From positions 1 to 10,106 of the forward strand of contig CALUZL010000066.1 in the NCBI GenBank assembly GCA_944325295.1: a DNA stretch of 10,106 nt. Reading direction: 5' to 3'. Position numbers and translations under genes: made by a program. The stretch comes from an uncultured Erysipelotrichaceae bacterium (GTDB lineage: Bacteria > Bacillota_I > Bacilli_A > Erysipelotrichales > Erysipelotrichaceae). The notes under the pieces were generated by a model. It saw nothing but the letters and a program-made list of their open reading frames with translations. It did not search any database and was not told the DNA's origin. This document shows positions 6,527-10,106 of the stretch, in pieces (position 1 is the first letter of the stretch; every line of letters begins with the position of its first letter).

Positions 6527-7693
6527 ATGAATGAAAATATCGAACATCTGATATTTAAAGATAAGGACATCTATCTTGTAAAAACGGCGCATGTATCAAA
6601 AAACAGTGTCGAGGATGTAAAAGAGACGATAGCTCAGGTAAATCCGGATGCGATCTGTATCGAGCTTGACCAAGACCGCTACAGTTCGGTCAAGGCCAAA
6701 GACCGCTGGCGCAACACCGACATCAAGACGGTCATCAAAGAGAATAAAGTCGGTTTTCTTTTGGTCAATATGATCTTGGCATCCTTTCAAAGGAGGATGG
6801 CCGCCAAGATCGACACCCAAAGCGGCGGTGAAATGATCGAAGGGATCAAAAAATCCGAAGAGCTCAACGTTCCTTTGATCTTAGCCGATCGCAACATCAA
6901 CACGACCTTTTCGCGCATTTGGAATAAGCTGGGCCTTTGGGAGAAGTGCAAACTTTTGGCAACGGTCATCTATTCCGTATTCGATGACGAAGATATCAGC
7001 GAAGAAGAGCTTGCCAATCTCAAACAAGCAGATATGCTCGACGCTGCCTTAAATGAAGTCGGCAAACAATTTCCCAACGTCAAAAAGATCTTAGTCGATG
7101 AAAGAGACATGTATCTCTCTCAAAAGATAAAAAACGCTCCCGGCCAAAAGATCGTCGCCATCATCGGTGCCGCCCATGCCAAGGGGATAAAGAAATACCT
7201 GCCGCAAGATATCGACATCGAGGCATTATGCGACACGTCCAAGAAAAAAAGTGTGGTCCAAACGATCATAAAATGGGCGATACCTTTAGCCTTAATCGCC
7301 ATGGTCGTCTATACCTTTGTCGCTAACCGCGACACCGGGATCGATCAGATAGTATCGTGGTTTCTGTTTTGCGGGATCGGTGCTGCTTTAGGCTCGATTT
7401 TAGCTCTGGCTCATCCCCTGACCGTCATCGTGTCCTTCATCGTTGCCCCCTTTACGGCGATCAACCCGCTTTTGGCAGCCGGATGGTTTGCCGGTCTTAC
7501 CGAACTTTGGATCCGCAAACCTGCCGTCTCCGATTTTGAAGATCTGGGCAAAGACACCGATTCCTTAAAGGGCTTTTATAAAAATCGGGTGACCAAGATC
7601 TTGCTTGTCGTCGTGCTTTGCAATGTCTTTTGTTCCATCGGATCAATAATCGGCGGCATCGATGTCATAAGATCATTCCTCGGCATTCTCTAA
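6527..7693 (+). CDS. TraB/PrgY-family membrane protein
   Basis: A 388-residue protein of the TraB/PrgY/GumN family, distantly related to the Tiki metalloproteases. The N-terminal soluble domain (1 to about 240) shows the family marks: KTAHVSKNS with His22, CIELDQDRY with Glu46, the segment LILADRNINTTFSRIW, DERDMYLSQKI, and IIGAAHAKGI with His217. The C-terminal part (about 244-388) has four or so membrane helices (about 244-265, 275-297, 303-325 and 355-380). In Enterococcus, PrgY limits the host's own peptide pheromone; this name does not refer to the conjugation protein TraB of F-like plasmids. Its role here is unknown; proteolysis or sequestration of a peptide is only a family-based guess. 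It is divergent from cdaA. No other in-frame start lies upstream, and no Shine-Dalgarno precedes the ATG. A terminator follows directly. Confidence 0.92.
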   Translation: MNENIEHLIFKDKDIYLVKTAHVSKNSVEDVKETIAQVNPDAICIELDQDRYSSVKAKDRWRNTDIKTVIKENKVGFLLVNMILASFQRRMAAKIDTQSGGEMIEGIKKSEELNVPLILADRNINTTFSRIWNKLGLWEKCKLLATVIYSVFDDEDISEEELANLKQADMLDAALNEVGKQFPNVKKILVDERDMYLSQKIKNAPGQKIVAIIGAAHAKGIKKYLPQDIDIEALCDTSKKKSVVQTIIKWAIPLALIAMVVYTFVANRDTGIDQIVSWFLFCGIGAALGSILALAHPLTVIVSFIVAPFTAINPLLAAGWFAGLTELWIRKPAVSDFEDLGKDTDSLKGFYKNRVTKILLVVVLCNVFCSIGSIIGGIDVIRSFLGIL

Positions 7694-7716
7694 GACAGTT
7701 AAAGCTGTCTTTTTTT
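7692..7716 (+). terminator. Intrinsic terminator of the TraB-family gene
   Basis: A 7-bp stem, AAGACAG (7692-7698) with CTGTCTT (7705-7711), encloses a six-base loop and runs into seven T (7710-7716). The stem begins inside the TAA stop codon. On the other strand there is no T-tract after the hairpin, so it serves the plus strand only. Confidence 0.88.
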
Positions 7717-7750
7717 AAGCGCACCCATCCAATCGCCAATGAATAAATGC

Positions 7751-7794
7751 TGACTTTTAGATGTCTCAGAGGGCTCACTTTTGTGAGTAAGTCA
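7751..7794. repeat. Nested inverted repeat between convergent genes
   Basis: An outer pair TGACTT (7751-7756) and AAGTCA (7789-7794) encloses a hairpin CTCAC-TTTT-GTGAG (7774-7787). The left side has a 17-base unpaired stretch. It lies between the two gene terminators in an intergenic region of 133 bases that otherwise holds nothing I can recognise. No T-tract follows on either strand, so it is not a clear terminator. Confidence 0.45.
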
Positions 7795-7811
7795 TTGTAA
7801 AAACAGGCATC

Positions 7812-7838
7812 AAAAAAGCGAGTTTTTTAAGACTCGCT
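7812..7838 (-). terminator. Intrinsic terminator of the CNNM/CBS gene
   Basis: Read on the minus strand, AGCGAGT (7832-7838) pairs with ACTCGCT (7817-7823) over an eight-base loop, followed by a run of T (A-run at 7812-7817 on the plus strand). The 5' arm lies in the last sense codons of the gene and the TAA stop is in the loop. Confidence 0.88.
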
Positions 7839-9170
7839 CACTTCATCTTGTTTACCGATCTCGACCTTCTTGATGACGACTTCTTCAATCTTGTGTTTTA
7901 AGATCTTGGTGACCATGAGATCACAATCATCAAGTTTTACCTCAGCTGTAGATCCATCTTCCGGTATCTCATTTAATCTTGAGAAGATGAGGCCGCTTAG
8001 CGTTTCATACTCTTCATCTTCGTCTTTGAAAGACTTTATCTTTGTCAGCTCGTAGAGATCTTCTAAAGATATCTGACCGTTTACCTTCCACTCGCTGTCG
8101 CTTATGATCGTGTATTCTTCATCTTCGGTCTTATCGTATTCGTCATAGATATTGCCGACAATGGCTTCGATGAGGTCTTCCATCGTTACGACTCCGGATA
8201 TCCCGCCATACTCATCGACAGCGATCGCAAAGTGCAGCTTCTTTTTGCGCATCTCGTCAAAGAGATAATCGGCCTTGAGGCCCTCTGGCACAAAATAGGG
8301 CTTGCGCATGATCTTTTTGAGATCGAAGTCTTCTTTTGGTGTCAAGAAGACATCGCGCGCATAAAGGACCCCAACGACATCGTCCTCGTCTTCGTTGTAG
8401 ACCGGAAATCTTGAAAGTCCGGCTTCTTTGACGACTTCTTGGATGTCTTCGTAATCATCGTTCTCTTTGACAAAGACGATCTCGGTACGATGGGTCATGA
8501 TTTCTTTTATCGGCATATCATCAAACGCAAAGACGTTTTGGATCCATTCCTTCTCATCTTCATCGATAACGCCCTTCTCCTTGCCCAGGTCGACCATTGA
8601 CTTGATCTCTTCTTCCGAGACATCTTCCTGTTCATCCTCAGGATTTATGCGCAACAGTTTTAAAACAGCGTTAGTCGAGACCGAAAGTAACCAGACCACC
8701 GGTCGCATGATCTTCTCAAGACCGTTGACCACACCGCTTGTAAACCGAGCTGTCGGGTAAGGATAGCGCATAGCCACCCGCTTTGGCACCAATTCACCAA
8801 AGATCAAGGTAAAGAAGGATAATATTATAGTTATCACTATAACAGCTATCGTATCTAAAGTAGCTTGCGACAAGGCCGTAAAGCCCACGCCATAGTATAT
8901 CCAATCGACCAGCGGGCCTGAGAAACTGTCTGCCGCAAAAGCACTTCCGAGGAATCCGGCAAAGGTTATACCGACCTGAATAGTCGATAAGAAACTTGAC
9001 GGTTCCTTGTTCATCTTATATAGACGTTCAGCCTTTCGATCACCTTCCTCCACCAGTTTGTGAAGCATTGCCGGGTTAAGCGAGATAACTGCGATCTCAC
9101 TTGCCGCAAAGAAGGCATTGACGGCTATTAAAATCACCTGTACTAAAAGCTGTAAGGGTATCGAATCCAA
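7827..9170 (-). CDS. CNNM (DUF21), CBS-pair, CorC_HlyC membrane protein
   Basis: A 447-residue membrane protein of the family often labelled hemolysin C or CorC (B. subtilis YhdP, S. aureus MpfA type), linked in other bacteria to Mg2+ export and tolerance. Domains in order: the CNNM/DUF21 membrane domain (about 1-190) with FFAASEIAV, GITFAGFLGSAFA and FGELVPKRVA; two CBS motifs (about 215-275 and 282-340) that bind adenine nucleotides in relatives; and a CorC_HlyC domain (about 355-435). Length and order are typical, so it should be functional. The start is TTG at 9168-9170: an in-frame TAG lies six codons upstream with no ATG between, and AGGAG (9183-9187) sits 12 bases before it, rather far. 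It has its own promoter and terminator, so it is a single-gene unit. The hemolysin name is historical; ion transport is the better guess. Confidence 0.94.
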   Translation of the reverse strand: MDSIPLQLLVQVILIAVNAFFAASEIAVISLNPAMLHKLVEEGDRKAERLYKMNKEPSSFLSTIQVGITFAGFLGSAFAADSFSGPLVDWIYYGVGFTALSQATLDTIAVIVITIILSFFTLIFGELVPKRVAMRYPYPTARFTSGVVNGLEKIMRPVVWLLSVSTNAVLKLLRINPEDEQEDVSEEEIKSMVDLGKEKGVIDEDEKEWIQNVFAFDDMPIKEIMTHRTEIVFVKENDDYEDIQEVVKEAGLSRFPVYNEDEDDVVGVLYARDVFLTPKEDFDLKKIMRKPYFVPEGLKADYLFDEMRKKKLHFAIAVDEYGGISGVVTMEDLIEAIVGNIYDEYDKTEDEEYTIISDSEWKVNGQISLEDLYELTKIKSFKDEDEEYETLSGLIFSRLNEIPEDGSTAEVKLDDCDLMVTKILKHKIEEVVIKKVEIGKQDEVSES

Positions 9171-9209
9171 ATCTTCATCACTCTCCTATCTTTTGGACCT
9201 ATGACATGA

Positions 9210-9238
9210 ATTCTATCAATTATCACCCTTACAGTCAA
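9210..9238 (-). promoter_or_regulatory. Sigma-A-type promoter of the CNNM/CBS gene
   Basis: On the minus strand TTGACT (9233-9238, 5 of 6 to TTGACA) is separated by exactly 17 bases from TAGAAT (9210-9215, 5 of 6 to TATAAT). Transcription should begin near 9203, giving a leader of about 33 bases that contains the AGGAG site. The -35 box overlaps the stop codon of the upstream permease gene. Confidence 0.78.
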
Positions 9239-10106
9239 TATCGATAGCGGCTGGTGACGATCTTGTAGTAAGTGCGGCTGGTAAGGATGTAGACCACGAT
9301 GTAAAAGACGATGAAGGCCAAAGTCGTGACAAGAGCGGTGAAAAGGTACATATCGGTGCCGATCTGACTTAGCGCCATCAAGAGAATATTGACCATCTTG
9401 AAAGATCCGACAAGATGGATGATGGCGACTGCCAGCGGGGCAAAGAAGACGAAGATGACTTGCGAAGCGATGGTCTTTTGGATCTCTTTGTCGCTGAGGC
9501 CGACCTTTTGCATGATGATGTAGTGTTCCCGATCCTGATCGCCTTCACTGATCTGCTTGTAGTACATGATGAGCACGATGCTAAGCATGAAGGTCAATCC
9601 CAAAAACACTCCCAGAAACAAAAATGCCGAATACATCCCGCGCAGCGCCTTATCAAACTCCGCTCTGCTCAAAATCGAGATCCCACTTTCCGGATAGGCA
9701 TCGTAGAGCTCATTTAGAAAGTCGTGATCGTACCGATAACCGTAATCATCCTCCCTTAGAGGCTTATCGATGTCAAACATATAAGTGCGCCAGATATGCC
9801 CGCTTTCAGCAATCTTTTTAAGATCGCTTTGTGTCATGACGATGGCTAATTCGCCGGCATTATTGACATTGTTGGAATCAGGAAGCAAGTCGATATTGTC
9901 TTTGATATTGTCTTTGATCGCATATTCGACATCATCGATAAACAGTTTATCGCCTTTTAAAAGGCCCATCTCATCGTAAATGACGACTTCCCCGTCTTTA
10001 AGATCGACAGCTTCACCGTTTAGTGTCTTGAGATCAAAAGGAGTTATAAGACTCAGATCGTAGCTGTCCTCATCATAAGCGTTATCGACGGTCAAATGAT
10101 CGTCAG
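9235..10106 (-). CDS. FtsX-like ABC transporter permease (BceB-type), N-terminus beyond the window
   Basis: The C-terminal 290 or so residues of a permease whose frame stays open to the right edge; the true start is outside the window. A large hydrophilic region, presumably extracytoplasmic (about 1-155), is followed by a membrane helix (about 159-182), a cytoplasmic loop with YYKQISEGDQDREHYIIMQK and VGLSDKEIQKTI, and two more helices (about 214-236 and 252-275). This is the ending of FtsX/MacB-like permeases, and the loop sequence is closest to the BceB family, which handles antimicrobial peptides such as bacitracin together with an ATPase and often a BceRS pair. The partner genes are not visible and should lie to the right. 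No terminator follows the stop, so some transcription may run into the CNNM/CBS gene. The BceB assignment is from motif memory and less sure than the FtsX-like fold. Confidence 0.87.
   Translation of the reverse strand, partial: DDHLTVDNAYDEDSYDLSLITPFDLKTLNGEAVDLKDGEVVIYDEMGLLKGDKLFIDDVEYAIKDNIKDNIDLLPDSNNVNNAGELAIVMTQSDLKKIAESGHIWRTYMFDIDKPLREDDYGYRYDHDFLNELYDAYPESGISILSRAEFDKALRGMYSAFLFLGVFLGLTFMLSIVLIMYYKQISEGDQDREHYIIMQKVGLSDKEIQKTIASQVIFVFFAPLAVAIIHLVGSFKMVNILLMALSQIGTDMYLFTALVTTLAFIVFYIVVYILTSRTYYKIVTSRYRY
9892..9915. repeat. 12-bp perfect tandem duplication inside the permease gene
   Basis: GATATTGTCTTT occurs twice back to back (9892-9903 and 9904-9915). On the coding strand it gives KDNI twice in a row, in the presumed extracytoplasmic domain. 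It is in frame, so a gain or loss by slippage would keep the gene open. Confidence 0.85.

Noticed and set aside
7717..7811. A small gene or transposase remnant in the convergent gap
   Set aside because: No frame longer than about 20 codons with a ribosome binding site or recognisable motif is present.
9235..10106. The permease as a BceB partner of the two-component system at 584-2619
   Set aside because: They are far apart, in different transcription units, and the kinase has a large sensor domain unlike the short loop of BceS kinases.

Overview
The window looks like the chromosome of a Bacillota (Firmicutes) bacterium. The cdaA-cdaR-glmM order is the classic Bacillota c-di-AMP and cell-wall operon, and there are no outer-membrane genes. 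Shine-Dalgarno sites are purine-rich, UGA is used as stop and UGG as Trp, so this is not a code-4 mollicute. Base composition is moderate (mid-40s % GC by eye). An Erysipelotrichia-like lineage is plausible but is a guess. There are no mobile elements, CRISPR arrays, tRNAs or rRNAs, and every gene except the two cut by the window edges is intact.

Layout. (1) Bases 1-6446 hold a six-gene minus-strand operon read right to left: cdaA (diadenylate cyclase), cdaR (its YbbR-repeat membrane partner), glmM (phosphoglucosamine mutase), an OmpR-type response regulator, a membrane histidine kinase, and an alpha/beta hydrolase cut off by the left edge. Every junction overlaps (20, 1, 4, 1 and about 8 bases), so the genes are probably co-transcribed and translationally coupled. 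(2) Bases 6447-6526 are an 80-base divergent promoter region with a tandem repeat nested in an inverted repeat. (3) Bases 6527-7693 on the plus strand encode a TraB/PrgY-family membrane protein whose mRNA appears to be leaderless. (4) Bases 7694-7826 lie between convergent genes and hold two intrinsic terminators and a nested inverted repeat. (5) Bases 7827-9170, minus strand, encode a CNNM/CBS/CorC_HlyC membrane protein with a good promoter upstream. (6) Bases 9235-10106, minus strand, are the C-terminal part of an FtsX-like (BceB-type) ABC permease cut by the right edge.

How the genes work together. CdaA makes c-di-AMP, CdaR modulates it at the membrane, and GlmM supplies GlcN-1-P for peptidoglycan and is known in other Bacillota to bind and inhibit CdaA. 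Here a two-component system and a hydrolase are attached to that core, which suggests envelope or turgor sensing in the same expression unit. Both CdaA (C-terminus) and CdaR (N-terminus) carry unusually long charged cytoplasmic extensions. The remaining genes (TraB-like, CNNM-like, BceB-like) are also membrane proteins, so the window as a whole is themed on the cell envelope.

No obviously new defence or metabolic system is visible. The most unusual features are the symmetric divergent promoter with a leaderless gene, the CdaA/CdaR extensions, the two-component system inside the c-di-AMP operon, and a very high density of GATC.
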